Position numbers and translations under genes: made by a program. Below, in pieces: positions 13,055-25,132 of a stretch of 36,157 bases of DNA. The DNA is from Didymodactylos carnosus (Eukaryota > Rotifera > Eurotatoria > Philodinida > Philodinidae): positions 1 through 36,157 of the forward strand of contig CAJNOQ010001091.1 of assembly GCA_905250885.1 (NCBI GenBank), given 5' to 3'. The notes beneath the pieces are model-generated. The model was not told where the DNA came from, did not search any database, and was given only the letters and a program-made list of their open reading frames with translations. How positions within the stretch are numbered: the stretch's first letter is position 1; each line of letters opens with the position of its first letter.

Positions 13055-14555
13055 ACAGGTTAAATTAACAGCTTATTGTGTCTGCATTAGAATAGATCTT
13101 AGCAAATACTAATCAAGGTGTTAAAATTCTCAAAAACAGTCATCCTCGATCGACAAAACCGCAATAAAATGTTTTTTTTTAATGATTGACAAAAACCAAT
13201 AGAGACAATTTTTTTGGTAATGAGTTTTGTAGGGGGAAATCAAATGAATATTTCATATATACTTATAAAAAATAAATCACTTATGAAGCATGAGCAATAA
13301 AAAATGCTATGACCAAACTGGGAATTGTCTGATAATTAAAATAAAGTGAAAAAACACAAAGGGATGCTTATTTTGCAATTAAATAACATGTAGAAATTAG
13401 CATTAGCTTAGCAGAAGCTACATTGAAAAGATAGACGACTGCTGAATATTAACAGTTGTAATTAAATATACATGTATTGAGCAAAAACTATTTAAACTAT
13501 TATATTAGACTAGGACTTATTGCTGGTTTTTCGAACTTTCACGTCCCGATTGTTTTATGACCGAATACGCTTTTAAATGTGTGAGATACAAAAACTAAGA
13601 ACTTTGTGTACTTGATACATACTAAATGCTCTTCTTAAGATAATAATACATTCAAGAAAAACAATTCCACATCTGTATCGTGCGTGCATTAGACTTTATT
13701 TTAAACTAGTTCGATTAGATGTTTTTTCAGTGATTCAGGAAACTAAAATAATTTTAAACATATACAAATAATTGCTTCATTTGTTGCCCTTGATCGAAAG
13801 ATATCTATCAATTATCGAATAAGTAATTTATAAGAGAACAAGTAATTAAGAACAACAATCCCATAATAAATTTCTAAAAGGATTATATAACGATGTCAAT
13901 CATTTTTCTTATTAATCTTGTCCGATGCATTGGGTCTTCAAAAATATGAACTTGGATAATCGTTAAGTTTGGCTCATTAGAAAATAGATTAACATGAGCA
14001 ACTGTATCTTTTGCGAGCTGTTTACTGTCACGATCTCAACATGTGTCTTGTAGTGACAACTACGTCGCTGTGTGTTTTTGATTCTAAAACATAAGCTTCA
14101 TGAACAATATAAACACGTTCACTAAGCACACAATTAACAGTGATTAGCATAAATGGTGATTGCTTTAAGAATTACAATTTGCGTCCGATTGGTAAGAGAT
14201 TTACGTAAAGTAAGGATTCATGTCCAGAGAGAAAACTACAGTTGCAGTCAATGTAATATAAGTAGATCAAGAAAGTTCATAAATAAATACACATCCTGCT
14301 GTTTTCATTCTGAGGTGAAAATTGGAGGGAGAAAAATTTGACACAAAACTAAATTTCTTATTTTTTCTCACATAGTATTCTTGATGATCGCAACGGAACT
14401 ATTTTTCAGTTCAGTCTAGTTGACAAAGTTTGTCTGCGTAGATAGACGTCGGTAGGTCATTTAGCACGTAGAAAGATCTCTGAGATTTCTCTTGCGAAAC
14501 GCCACGGGCAAGGTATAATCATCCCAGACAAAGTCGGTTTGATAGTTTGACCCAT
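13055..14555. other. Intergenic, no gene seen
   Basis: AT-rich and stop-dense on both strands. I find no splice-compatible coding frames and no tRNA-like cloverleaf. A 62-codon frame at 14153-14341 is not supported. Confidence 0.5.
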
Positions 14556-14856
14556 TGATCTAACGGCCAAGGGATGCCGTTGCTACGGATTCCGTCGATT
14601 ATTTGAGGCAGTTTTATCTCGCCTTAAATACATTGCAAAAGAATTGTAATCAATAATGATCCATTCAAAATAAAACTAAGTTTGTAATGTTGTAAATGTA
14701 CTTGGACTACACTTAGAACAAGTTCAGTTTTATTTTGAATGGATAGTTATTGATTACAATTCTTTTACAATGTATTTAAGGCAAGGTAAAACTGCCCCGA
14801 AAAATCAACGAAGAGAATCACGAAAGGAAGTACTTTTTTTGTTGGCCGTTAGATCA
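14556..14856. repeat. 301-bp palindromic element
   Basis: The outer ends TGATCTAACGGCCAA (14556) and TTGGCCGTTAGATCA (ending 14856) are exact complements. Inner arms also match well: GGCAGTTTTA, CCTTAAATACATTG, GAATTGTAATCAATAA and CCATTCAAAATAAAACT each recur inverted. A less matched section lies between the outer and inner blocks, and a loop of about 45 bp sits in the middle (near 14680-14730). No transposase is present. It is probably a foldback/MITE-type element, and it lies about 300 bp upstream of RACK1. Confidence 0.8.
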
Positions 14857-15169
14857 CATTCTTTTCGTCATTCCAAACGATAGCTCGAGTCATAATTATG
14901 TAATGTAATTAATAATGATTGCCTGTTAGTTCCTTGTGAAATAGTGAATAATTGGTTTCGTCGTATCCTATAAATATAATTCAGATTGTCTGTAGCTGAT
15001 AGATACTATTCGTTATCTTAAATTCGATGCATGTCGATCTATCATTTTGTTTTCAGAAGCGTGAAATTAAAAGGGTTCTGTCGAATCGGCATTAAACCTC
15101 GACTAGTATTATTTTTTCACTATATTTGTAGATCAGGCTTTTCATCAGCCGAAGTTTGAGATAACAGTC

Positions 15170-16230
15170 ATGTCCAGTGAACATTTACAATTGAAAGGTG
15201 TGTTAGTGGGTCATAATGATTGGGTTACACAAATAGCCACAACACCTCAATTTCCCGATATTGTATTGAGTGCATCACGTGATAAAAGTATAATTATTTG
15301 GCAATTATCTAATCAATTAGATTCGGTTGGTGATACAAATTCATGTGGTTATCCAAATAAAGCATTACGTGGTCATTCTCATTTTGTTTCGGACGTTGTC
15401 ATATCATCTGATGGCTTATTTGCTGTCAGTGGCTCATGGGATGGTTCATTGAGATTATGGGATTTATCGGTGGGAACATCGACCAGACAGTTTGTTAATC
15501 ACAAAAAAGATGTATTAAGTGTAGCATTTTCAGCCGATAATCGTCAAATTGTCAGCGGTTCACGTGATAAAACAATTAAATTATGGAACACTGTTGGCCA
15601 GTGTAAATATACAATACAAGATGATAATCACTCAGACTGGATATCATGTGTTCGATTTTCGCCAAATCAAAAAGATCCACTTATCATATCAGCTGGATGG
15701 GATAAACTCGTGAAGGTGAAGGATTTTTCCTGCGTTGTTTTCTTTTCAATTTAAAGATACATATTTCTCATTTTAGGTATGGAATCTGACAAATTGTAAA
15801 TTACGTACGAATCATTACGGTCATAATGCTTATTTGAATACTGTCACAGTTTCTCCCGATGGCTCACTTTGTGCTAGTGGAGGACGAGATTGCCAGGCGA
15901 TGTTGTGGGATTTGAATGATGGTAAACATTTGTACACACTAGACGCTGGTGATACAATAAATGCATTGTGTTTCTCACCAAATCGTTATTGGTTGTGTGC
16001 AGGTATGACACAATGGAAAATACTTTATTCCCAGATACTAATTTTCTTTTCTCCTTTTTTTAGCTAGCGGTACATCGATTAAAATATGGGACTTGGAGAC
16101 TAAAACAATTGCTGACGAAGTCAAATCCGATAAACAATGTACATCATTAGCATGGTCAGCTGATGGGCAAACATTATTCGCTGGATTTACCAATAAACAA
16201 ATACGTGTATTTGAAGTAAAACAACGTTAA
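15170..16230 (+). CDS. RACK1: Receptor for activated C kinase 1 (WD40 scaffold of the 40S ribosome)
   Basis: Spliced CDS join(15170..15715,15777..16002,16064..16230), 312 aa; the family is about 317 aa. It is a seven-bladed WD40 propeller that binds the 40S head and scaffolds PKC and other signalling proteins. Visible repeats begin with [16 protein letters not shown]; the family landmarks [59 protein letters not shown] and [10 protein letters not shown] follow, then the short last blade IRVFEVKQR. Junctions are GT-AG; the first falls between Lys and Val of the fourth WD repeat. The first ATG lies 39 nt after a TTTGTAG acceptor-like site ending at 15131. Two AATAAA hexamers lie about 190-205 nt downstream of the stop. 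Relative to vertebrates the C-terminus is slightly short. Confidence 0.97.
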
Positions 16231-16416
16231 TTAACTCTCCGATAGCAATCACACAACGCACAATTTCGGATGATTTTGAACCGTACCAAAAGTTGAAAAG
16301 GGCTTTCTATTTTCCGCTGGTGTTTTTAGGTTTATTTTTTATTGTTATGCGATCAAAAGAGTTTGTACGTCGTTTGTTTTTGTTACTTACGATTATTATT
16401 ATCACAATTGTCCGAA

Positions 16417-16436
16417 AATAAACATCATGAAATAAA
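16417..16436 (+). terminator. Putative polyadenylation signals of RACK1
   Basis: Two AATAAA hexamers (16417-16422 and 16431-16436) in an AT-rich 3' flank about 190-205 nt past the RACK1 stop. Confidence 0.5.
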
Positions 16437-16735
16437 AATCAAAAACGTCTTTGTTTGTTTTCATACTAATATTTGAAGAAGAAAGTGAGTCGATCAATCA
16501 GTATTTATCTCATTTAATTTATTTTTTAACATGAAAATGTGTAGGTTTTTTTTTGTTCATACGAATCCACTAAAGATTAAATGTATATTTTCCCTCCTCT
16601 GAAAAAAGTAGTTCGTGCAATAAGAGATACTAAGGTCTCTAATGGTTTTAAAATTAGTTTGTTTTTGTTCTTATTCATGCCATATCTGTCTGTTGTCTAT
16701 AGATCATTTTTAACGTCCACGGATTTAAGCAACAA

Positions 16736-17024
16736 TAGAAAGCGAAGTTTTCTTTCAGGCAAAACCATTCGATGTATAATGATCGAATATCAAGAAGTTT
16801 AGAATAATCACACAGTAAATGTAAACAGCAGATGATATTGAAAAACCATTCAGAAGTCTAGAACAGAAAAATAGACGTTAGAAAGCGAAGTTTTCTTTCA
16901 GGCAAAACCATTCGATGTATAATGATCGAATATCAAGAAGTTTAGAATAATCACACAGTAAATGTAAACAGCAGATGATATTGAAAAACCATTCAGAAGT
17001 CTAGAACAGAAAAATAGACGTTAG
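16736..17024. repeat. Perfect tandem duplication, 143-bp unit x2
   Basis: The unit starting TAGAAAGCGAAG at 16736 repeats at 16879, and I see no mismatch between the copies. The second copy runs to within about 55 bp of the stop codon of the convergent DUF1295 gene. It is either a very recent duplication or an assembly artefact. The unit encodes nothing recognisable. Confidence 0.9.
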
Positions 17025-17053
17025 CTATTTCAAAATCTTTTACAATCAAAATT

Positions 17054-17059
17054 TTTATT
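17054..17059 (-). terminator. Putative polyadenylation signal of the DUF1295 gene
   Basis: TTTATT on the plus strand reads AATAAA on the minus strand, about 20 nt after the stop codon. This is a very short 3' UTR if used. Confidence 0.5.
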
Positions 17060-17079
17060 CGTTATTAGCATATAATTCG

Positions 17080-18015
17080 TTATGCTGATCCGTAGTTATT
17101 TATTTCTTCTTTCTGATGTTCATTGTTATTAGATTCTGTCAATGGTGTTGAATTATCTGATGATTTATTATAAAACGGAAATTCAAATAGGAAAATGACT
17201 TTAATAATATGCGGAATATTTTTATAAACAATCCTTGGCATTACAATTAATGGACTCGTTTGTGTTTTATACAGTCGGAAATCTTCTCGTTGTCCGAAAC
17301 GTTGTTCCATTGATTTTTCCAATGGTGGAATACCACTTAAAAATAATAATAGAAACATTAAAAATAGCGGACTTAATATTGCTACCCATTTAGCCTCAAA
17401 CAATATTGGTACAGCTAGTAAAAACACTCCCCACCACACCATCATCTCTCCAAAGTAATTGGGATGTCTGCTATATTTCCATAGTCCCTTATCACACCAA
17501 TGATTGTGATTGGTTGGGTCTTGTTTATACACTAACTTCTGCACATCAGCGATGGCCTCGATACATACACCAATAGCCCACAAACATATACCAGCTATAT
17601 CAAAACCGTCGATGTTTGGGTTTTTATTTGATGAATTAATAAATGTGACGGGCAACGAAACGACCCAAACCCACAATATTTGAAATGCATAAAAACCTAA
17701 TAATTTGAAAAAATTTGTTCGAATATTGTCAAATCGATTATCTTCTCCCCATTTCAATATGCGTATCAGAAGAAATAATCCCAGGCGTATTGCCCAAATA
17801 CACACTAGACATGTAACGATTATTTGTCTTGTATAATATGTCTGATGTAGAAAAAATGTTGTTAATGCTATGAGAATAAAATTCGTACTGCCCCCAAAAT
17901 CTGTTATTTTGTCAAATTTTACAATGTAAGTGATAATAAAGAATATTAATTGATAACCTACTGTAATAATGATGGCGATCGCCAAATAGTTTTCATCCAA
18001 AATCGATACTGTCAT
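17080..18015 (-). CDS. DUF1295-family membrane protein (steroid 5-alpha-reductase-like fold)
   Basis: A single open frame of 311 aa without introns, in contrast to most neighbours. It is a multi-pass membrane protein: hydrophobic segments near residues 10-30, 45-60, 65-85, 105-125, 140-155, 190-205 and 210-230. The hallmark is DKGLWKYSRHPNYFGEMMVWWG (about residues 173-194), the C-terminal motif shared by DUF1295 proteins, steroid 5-alpha reductases and isoprenylcysteine methyltransferases. In reductases this part helps bind NADPH. SGIPPLEKSMEQRFG follows, another family landmark. The last 45 residues are polar, Asn/Glu-rich and probably cytoplasmic and disordered. The substrate is unknown and the enzymatic role is inferred from the family. 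It is convergent with RACK1. Confidence 0.88.
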   Translation of the reverse strand: MTVSILDENYLAIAIIITVGYQLIFFIITYIVKFDKITDFGGSTNFILIALTTFFLHQTYYTRQIIVTCLVCIWAIRLGLFLLIRILKWGEDNRFDNIRTNFFKLLGFYAFQILWVWVVSLPVTFINSSNKNPNIDGFDIAGICLWAIGVCIEAIADVQKLVYKQDPTNHNHWCDKGLWKYSRHPNYFGEMMVWWGVFLLAVPILFEAKWVAILSPLFLMFLLLFLSGIPPLEKSMEQRFGQREDFRLYKTQTSPLIVMPRIVYKNIPHIIKVIFLFEFPFYNKSSDNSTPLTESNNNEHQKEEINNYGSA

Positions 18016-18811
18016 TTAAACTAACGATGTTCTTCTATTGCTTACACAAAAATGAACTATCAAAAATAGAAGAACAGAATGAAAAAGCAACAGCTAGCTG
18101 TTAGCTATACGTTAGTTCCGTATGGAACTGTATGCAGAAAAACAATAAGATACTCAGTAAAAAGAAAAACACTTGAACAGGACAATTCTTCATTAAACTC
18201 TGTCACTGCATTGTATGTACTCTTTTTTATCTGCTATTATGTTGATTATGTAAAAGGAGTTACGTAACAATGTCACATTGACACTGTAGGAAGGAAAAAC
18301 GATAGAGGGCGCTATAAACATGTTGAATATACTCTGATTTCCTTTTGAAAAAGAGTCTGTTACCAGTAAACAGTCAGCATTCATGGAATGTTAGGTAGAT
18401 AGTAAAGAAAGATACTTTGTTTTTCAGGAACTAGAATGAACTTTAGAGTATTCATTCTAGGCAAGAACTTTCCGCTCTACAAAGCCTTCTATCTCCGATA
18501 ATCGCATGCGAGTGTTGTTTCATTGCTTGAAAACATAGAGAGTTAATTGAAAAAATAGAACAGGTAACAAGCACTACAACAGAAGAAACAGGTTGTATTT
18601 TCGCCAGTAGATATACCAAGTCCAAGTCCAAAAATAAGACAATTTTCGTACTGAGAACGTATTTGTAAAGTGTTAAATGAAACAGTATTCGAATTTATCT
18701 AATAATCGTATAATTTAAATGTCTATTTTGGTATATGTATCCATTGTTATTCATTAGCCTGCTCTGTTTAATTAGTCCAGTCGCGTTTTTAGCAGAAAAC
18801 AGAACCACTTT
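18016..18811. other. Intergenic, no gene seen
   Basis: 5' flank of the DUF1295 gene. It contains a perfect 10-bp hairpin, CTAGAATGAA / TTCATTCTAG, around 18432-18461. Two short overlapping frames near 18079-18384 are on opposite strands and lack any motif. Confidence 0.45.
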
Positions 18812-19187
18812 CAGGGATGTTCGGCTCCGATTCTCGGCTTAGAATCGAAACGGAATAACCGCGGTTCTCCGTTCGCAGCTTAGAACTGAATTTCATTTTT
18901 TCAGGCAGTAAGAAATCAATGAAATAGAATTCATTTTAGAGTAAACGAAAAGATTCTTTCGAATGATGGCAGGCATAAAAAATCTTTTTGTAGCTTTGTC
19001 AATAGTGTATTTTCATTTTTTTAAAAGACCGGAACCGGAACTTAGACCGGTTCCATTGTGAGAACCGGCATCGCAGTTCCGATTTCCGGTGAAGAACCGG
19101 AAATAAGAGAACCACGATTCCCGTTCCTGATGCTGAACTGAATGGCGGTTCCGGTCCTTGACGAGAATCGAGAACAGAACATCCCTA
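18812..19187. mobile_element. hAT-like non-autonomous element (possible)
   Basis: The left end AGGGATGTTC (18813) and right end GAACATCCCT (to about 19186) are exact 10-bp inverted repeats. Just inside them are similar GATTCTCG / CGAGAATCG blocks. The interior is GC-richer than its surroundings, with repeated GGAACCGGAA / ACCGGTTCC units. The AGGGATG-type end is typical of hAT elements, but I see no convincing 8-bp target duplication and no transposase. Confidence 0.5.
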
Positions 19188-21219
19188 ACTAAAACACTAA
19201 TTTTTTTCTAGATACATGAAAAATAAAAAGAGATCAAATTACGTTTACAATAACACGGACTTCATTCTTGAATATGATAGATTCTAACTGGATTTCAAAC
19301 GGATTTGATTAAAAACTCTTGATTCGAAGTCAAGTTCACCCAAGTCCGTCAACAAATACTTCAAGTCCGCACTTGGACTTGCCCACCTCTGAGCAGAAGT
19401 AATGTAGCGAGAAGTAATGATGCTTTTTCATAAGTAATTTACTTCTAAGTACGTCGAGTTACTTATCAAATCACAAGTGCTTGAATGAAATATCACAAAT
19501 GATTCGACTAATTAGCAAGTACTTGGCAACTAAGTGGTTTTGAAAATTTTGAGAAGTACATGAACAACCAGTACTCGATCTCAAGTATATTCATTAGAGT
19601 TTTTATTTACTTGACCTAATTTAGTAATGTTTCTATTAGCTAATCATCTACATACATTTAGTGGCCATGCCATCGGGAAGAAGTTTAGCTCCCTCACTAA
19701 ATTATTCAGCCCCTGTGTAAAATTTTTACCGCACCATAGAAATGAATTCTCAAAAAATCACCAAACTGTTCCATTTCCCGTTTTTAGAGTAGGTAACGCT
19801 GAAAACTATTAATAAACGTTTTCTGTAAGGAAAAGGTCAGAAAAGGTGAAATAAATATGAAAAAACCAGAAAATTATAACGAAGACTAGTTATAGGCTAG
19901 AGATGTATATCGCAATGAATCATAGTTTCATAATCTATTTTTGTAGAAAAGATCTTATTTATATATTTTTATTGCGTAAACTATACTGAAAAAATATTTT
20001 GGATTTGGCTTTCTCCTATAAAAATCTTGGATTCACTACCATATGCTCTATGTCTTTATTCAACGACTTTTCATCTCAAATGGGCAACTTCATTCCGAAT
20101 CCGTTAACAATCATTCCATGCAGCAAGTACTACATTTTTTAATGTATTAGTATAGATATTACGCCAAATACACAGTCAAACGCTAATAAGATTTGCGTAA
20201 CTCCCCTTAAAATCTGCTCATCTCTGAAATGACTACGTTCAACTCCTGCCGGAGTGGCCCATTTCTGATTCTTATCAGAAAACTAAATCAAGTATTAACA
20301 AGCTTGTTATCTGTCCTTCCTTACTCTACTCTATTTTTCTAAGTAATGAAACAGCATATGATTATCGGACATAGCAGGTTTTGTAGAGCAGGAAATTGTT
20401 GTCTAAAATGAAATCGGCGAACTTCATTCGAGTGTCTGAAAACCAAACAGTAAATCTATACTGTTCTTTGTTGAGCTGAAACGCTCTTTTAGAGTACAAG
20501 ATGAATAAGAAATTGTAATGATTTTTCATATCATCAATCAATGTACATTTGACGCCTAACATTGTTAAAAGCGGCACAAACTTGTTGCGAAATGCAGAAA
20601 TACGAGATAGTTTATAGCCGCGACATTGAATATGATATTTTTATTTGGTTGGCTGTCAAAAGGTAGTAAATACACCGAGATCCGGTCTAGTGTATTGAGC
20701 TATTCAAAAACGTTTAGTTTGTGACAACTGACTACATAATTTAGATTACATTTGCTTTTGCTGTCGTTCATTAGTGATGCGCATTTTTAAAAATAAAGCA
20801 CTAAATTACATAAAATAGTATCTATAAAAAAATAAGTAACCAGTAAATTCCCCCAGAAGAAAAACAAAAACAAATACGAATTTATGAAGAGAGAAAAATA
20901 TATAAATACCGGGATTAACTAAAACTTAAAAGGATTAAAAGACACAAAATATACCAAAACAATTACTGACGTGTATTCTAAAAAAATAAATAAAACGCGA
21001 TGTTCATTTTTACCAAAGCTAATTGATCTTTCTTGTGGTTTGAACATAGCAACAGTTTGTGCCAATATGGCAGCATTTTAGACATACATACGCACACACA
21101 CACACGCACAAGATCACAGTCAAATAATTATGTATAATTACTGAATATATAAAAATATCTTTTACATTTAGAAAAACCCTATAATTATCAAAAGTAGAAA
21201 AGAAGAAAAGAAAGAATTT
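19188..21219. other. Intergenic, repeat debris, no gene seen
   Basis: A segment near 19330-19400 is rich in CAAGTCC/GGACTTG motifs and ends in GCCCACCTCTG. Its complement, CAGAGGTGGGC, resembles the terminus of some hAT elements. Around 19410-19600 there are repeated AAGTAC/AAGTAA motifs. A short hairpin TTCTGAT / ATCAGAA is at about 20262. A CA microsatellite lies at 21092-21110. No coding region is supported. Confidence 0.45.
21092..21110. repeat. (CA)n microsatellite
   Basis: An interrupted CACACA run in the 3' flank of the CEP89 gene. Confidence 0.85.
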
Positions 21220-24200
21220 TTATGAAGCAACTTTCATTTCAATTAATTGTTCACGCATACGTAAATTATCGGCAGTCGTTGTTTGCCATATGGTTTCTAA
21301 TTCAACTTCTAAATTTCTAAAATTGAAATAGAACACGACTATTTTTCAATCGTAGGAGAGTGTTAAGTAAGACTAACCTTTTTTCGGAATATAAATCATC
21401 AACTAATACTTGTTTTTCATTTAATAGTGATAATAATTGTTGAATTCGTTGTTCTTGTTCTAGATTTCGAAGTTTTAAGTTTTCATGTTGCTTTTTCATT
21501 CTAAATGCAAATATATTTTGTGTTGGTGAAATGTAAAAAGATTAAATTCATTGTGTAACCTACTGTTCTTGAACTTCAGTCACTTTTTCTTTTGTTTTTC
21601 CTTTGTAAACCTATAAATAAGAATGTTATAGATTAAAACATACTTAAGAAATTAACATACTTCGAGTTTTTCTTCTAATCGTGCTAATTTTACTGATTCA
21701 TCTAGGATACGTGCTTGATTTTTATTCATATCCTCTTCTTTGGCTTTTGCCTAAAGCGATAAAATATCTTAAAAACTGAGATATATGATAAATGTATATG
21801 TCACTCTACCATTGAATGATATGTATCACGTTCAAGTTTTATATGATCTGCTTCATCTGTTACTTTTGCTAATACTGATAATGTTTTTTGTTCTTTAATT
21901 TGCTGTATCTCTAATTTTTTTTCAAAATTTTGTATTCGAAGTTGAAATTTTCTGTTAATTTTTTTCAATGCTCTCATTTCTCCTTTTAATCGTTCAATTT
22001 CACTTTTACTATCGGTTAATTTAAGTGAAACAATCTTTTTTGATGATTCAGCATCTTGAACACGTCTTAATAATAAATGCATTTCTGATGCATGTTTTTC
22101 ACTTAATTCATCTGTTAAACGTTTCATTTCACTTATTTCTCTAACATGTTCATCAACATTAATACGATGATCATTGGCAACCATTAATTGTTCATATCGT
22201 CTAGTTAAATCTTGATTTTTTAAACGAACAGTTTCCAAATTTTTATCGGTTTCTGTTCGTTCACTTTCAATTAATAATAAACGTTTTGTTAATTTCGATA
22301 CTATATCAAAGAAAAAATAATTAATCATTGGTTACTAGATAAAAATTGAAAATTTTTCTTACCCTCTTGTATTTGTGATTTTTGTACATCTGTTAAACGA
22401 TTTGTTTGAAATTCAAGTTGTTCTTGTAAAACTTTATTTTCTTCGAGTACAAGGTATGCTTGTTTCTTAATATGATCTCTAAAGAAACAAAAAATAGCAA
22501 CATATGGTGATCGAATGAAGAGAGATGGGGATTACAAAATCGTCTAAATGTCTCCAATTTGGACTAGATTCTTTTTAAGATATGAATAAATTTAGTCAAT
22601 ATAAAATCGCTAATATATTTTCACTTAGTTTCTATATATATTTTCACAAATACATATTTCTGTGCTGTATTATAATTTTCTCATTCAACACGTATTATAT
22701 TAATTGTTCAATTCTTTTTAGAATCAAGTGTTTAGAGGGTGCAAATGATATCTACTACAAAACGACGTACACATCGGATAGATGAGTTCCATCGTTTATC
22801 GTTGATTTAGATAATTTTTCATGCATTGTCAAATTTTCTTGTGAAATCACTTTGACTTGATTAGACAAGTCGCGTAATTGAGTCTAGAAACAAAAACAAA
22901 GTGTGAAAACACACAGCTTGAAATGTGCAATTTTAATCTTGTCAAACACATGCCATATAATATATTTAATCTCCTATATAATATGCTTACGCACTTGTAT
23001 TTTTTTTAAAAATTCATCTTTTTCACGTAGTTTTTCATCGTAACAAATAAATAATGGTGCAAGAAACTTCTGATTCAGCTAGAAAGTAAAACAAAATATT
23101 ATTTATTGAGTTACATATAGTGAAAAAATAAACGTACTAGCCAACTTGGAGTTGGTCCTTTCATAGGTAATCCAGTTTGCATTAACTTTTTCTGCTCTTT
23201 CTAAAAAATAATGTGTCGGATAAACTGTGAATTAACAAAAGTTTTACTTACCTCCATTCCCTTTTTATAAGACGCTGGTGGATACTGTGATTGTAATTCA
23301 CTCAAGGCTGCATTCAAACGGTGTACGTAATCTTTTAATTGATGATTCTCATTCTTTAGTTCGCGTATTCCTGATTGACTTTGACCTAAAGTAATAGAAT
23401 GAATAATGTTTCAAAAGTGGAATGCATCTTAAACGCAGCAGATTAAGAATTGTTCAAATTACTTGAATTTTTTTCTCTTATCTCGTCTAATTCTTTTTCA
23501 AGTTGCGCACAACGACTTTGCAGTGTCTTATTTAAACTGTCAAGATCACGGATTTGATCTAAATAAAATATATGTTATATAGATGTGAGTGTCTGTTGTC
23601 ACCTGATTACCTCGACCAGATTGTCGTAAAAGATCAGATAAATCTCGTTGACTGATATTTTGCGTATCTTGTAAACGATTGAATAAGTCATCATAACGTC
23701 TTCGTTGTTCCTATTTAAAAAAAAGAAATTTGTTTATTAATCTATCAGAGCATACACTTTTTGTTTTCCATACAGAGTTCGACTGTTGTAATTTATGAAC
23801 TTGTTCATTTAACAATGTGTTTTGTTCGATTTGACCATTATATTTTCTTTCTAGTTCATTGATATCTAGTTGATATTCTCGCGGCGGTGGAATGACTAAA
23901 ACATGCAGTGTATAATTATGTAAAATACAAAATTAGATAGAAATATTATTTACTTTCTATTCTATCTTGAACAGCATCATTTGGCATTGAAAATACGGTC
24001 GCTGGGGTATATGCTGCTGAATGTGATGACTGTTTGGATAAGGATTCCGTTTCTGCCTCGAACGTTTCATGTACCGGCTCTCTGAATGTGACTGATAATG
24101 ATTTACCGCTACCCTGCATATCAAATGAAGATCTTGTACTAGATTTTGTTTCTAAAAGTTGTTCTGATCTCATTATTGTTGATGCTTTTTGATTGGTAGT

Positions 24201-25132
24201 TGATTGATTTAATGGAACACTACTCGCCAAATTTAAAACAGATTGTCGAGTTACCGTGACGACTGCTGGTTGCAAACTTTTTTCCTAAAAAAAATTATTC
24301 GAACTGCTAGTTTGTGAATAAACGAATCTTTCTTTTTATGTACATACATCTGCCGATGACAATTCGTCTAGAAGAGCTTGCTTCGGATTTAAAACCGGCG
24401 TGACCTTCACTAGAGCATTTAAGGAATGCTTGGTATCACCGACGCCAGATACCTGACGTGAACTGCTGTTTGCAGCAGACGTCTCTGTAAAAGAAAAACT
24501 GATAGCTAAAACAAAAATGGAAAAAACGACTACCTTCATCGGTGATATGACCCATAGCTCTACGCTCAATATCAGATAATGTAGCCGAACGAGGTGTTGC
24601 CTGAAATCATAAGAAAAAAATGAGGTCGGATGGTGTCTAAAGAAAGAGCAAAAAATAGCACCATAATACGTACGCTTCTTATGTTCGGTGCATAGAATGG
24701 TTCGCGATTTTGTGCCCTTAGTTGTTGTCGTTCATCAATATTTTCATCAATATCACTATAAAATAGGTATAAGCAAATATTGATTAAGGTAGAAAATTCA
24801 AGTTACCTCTCCTCATCTGAACTTTCTCCGTTGCCCATCATACTTGATGTAACAACTGGAGGAGCGTTTCTTTCTAAATCTTGTGACGTTAAAAGACTGC
24901 TTGTTAGTGATGCTCTTAATAATGTGGATGACAACGGGCCCCATTCTTCTCCGCCTCGTGTTTTTTGTTGTGGAAATATATTGCCTACCGCTGGTACGGA
25001 GACTACTGAAGCTGCTGGAATGATGGCAGATGCAATATGGCTGTAAAGGCGCTAAAACAAGACGAAAGCTGTATTCGAACAAGGAAAGCAGAGGCAAAGT
25101 TTGCTCACAGGCTTGTATTTTTTGGCTTTCAT
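21220..25132 (-). CDS. CEP89: Centrosomal protein of 89 kDa (CEP89/CCDC123) orthologue
   Basis: Spliced from 19 exons on the minus strand: 25132-25109, 25051-24807, 24755-24674, 24600-24534, 24484-24348, 24284-23954, 23895-23774, 23710-23611, 23558-23463, 23385-23252, 23200-23138, 23078-22995, 22883-22771, 22478-22363, 22300-21810, 21750-21661, 21610-21564, 21500-21378, 21316-21220. All join in phase to give 853 aa (human 783). CEP89 is a distal-appendage protein of the mother centriole needed for ciliogenesis. Recognisable blocks are HIASAIIPAASV at the N-terminus, a disordered Ser-rich region, ENHQLKDYVHRLN, the signature KGPTPSWLLNQKFLAPLF near residue 460, AYLVLEENKVLQEQLEFQ, QEVSKLTKRLLLIE, KKINRKFQLRIQNFEKKLE and the C-terminal LEVELETIW. 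The second half is almost wholly coiled coil. The 8-codon first exon is the least certain, chosen by phase and a GTGAGC donor. Confidence 0.9.

Noticed and set aside
20210..20280. tRNA-like segment with short hairpins
   Set aside because: No T-loop GTTCRA-type box and no acceptor stem pairing; only a 7-bp hairpin.
24780..25046. 88-codon plus-strand ORF opposite the CEP89 N-terminal exon
   Set aside because: The minus strand reads the conserved CEP89 start region here; the plus frame is its shadow.
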